Origin: Verrucomicrobiota bacterium
GTDB taxonomy: Bacteria; Verrucomicrobiota; Verrucomicrobiia; Limisphaerales; CAIQOK01
Length of the DNA stretch: 13,237 bases
Assembly: GCA_025363535.1 (NCBI GenBank)
Contig: JANYDP010000044.1
Coordinates: 1 to 13,237, forward strand
Direction of reading: 5' to 3'
The translations under genes and the position numbers were made by a program. Numbering within the stretch: the first letter of the stretch is position 1; each line of letters opens with the position of its first letter. Of this stretch, positions 13,191 through 13,237 are shown piece by piece. A model generated the notes under the pieces. That model did no database searches. It was not told where the DNA came from and saw nothing but the letters and a program-made list of their open reading frames with translations.

Positions 13191-13237
13191 TGAGAGCCTG
13201 TGTGAAAACTCTTGGTTCATGGGAAACCTTTTACGCC
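13168..13237. repeat. 10-bp perfect inverted repeat at the window edge
   Basis: GGCGTAAAAG at 13168-13177 is exactly complementary to CTTTTACGCC at 13228-13237, with 50 bases between. The second arm ends at the last base of the window, so the pairing may extend beyond it. No gene is supported in 13103-13237; a 40-codon minus-strand reading exists there but shows no protein-like features. Confidence 0.6.

Noticed and set aside
1..13237. CRISPR array, tRNA, rRNA or transposase
   Set aside because: No regularly spaced direct repeats with spacers, no cloverleaf with a recognisable T-arm, no rRNA-like stretch and no transposase motif were seen on either strand.

Overview
The window looks like chromosomal DNA of a plant-polysaccharide-degrading bacterium, most plausibly a member of Verrucomicrobiota. 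The basis is moderate GC, densely packed genes, few Shine-Dalgarno sequences, inverted intergenic repeats of the AACCACGAA / AACCGCAGA type, and the gene mix. This placement is inference. Every gene I can support lies on the minus strand, so transcription runs from high to low coordinates. No gene-free stretch exceeds about 150 bases.

Layout by coordinate: rhaB (1-529, 3' end outside the window) and a hexuronate-type MFS transporter (557-1888); a seven-gene block (1975-6651) in which every stop codon overlaps the next start; kduI (6796-7626) and a secreted GH88/GH105-like unsaturated uronyl hydrolase (7639-8778); lutC, lutB and lutA (8870-11895); tadA (11987-12511); and a small orphan gene (12658-13089) framed by 12-bp inverted repeats that resemble integron recombination cores.

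The flanking metabolic genes form one route. The GH88/GH105 enzyme would split unsaturated rhamnogalacturonan oligosaccharides into a 4-deoxy-5-keto uronate and L-rhamnose. KduI isomerises the uronate. A hexuronate-type permease imports acidic sugar. RhaB phosphorylates rhamnulose. LutABC can oxidise the L-lactate made from rhamnose-derived lactaldehyde.

The unexpected part is the overlapping block set into this pathway. In transcription order it encodes two tandem related small histidine-rich membrane proteins (the first broken by a frameshift), an Lgt-like membrane protein that appears to lack the catalytic histidine, an unannotated 45-residue single-span protein, a ferritin-like di-iron protein, a radical SAM protein resembling the tetraether/membrane-spanning lipid synthase (MJ0619/Tes) group, and a fatty acid hydroxylase/sterol desaturase family protein. 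I read it as a candidate membrane-lipid remodelling operon. That function is inferred from family membership and gene order, not shown by the sequence.
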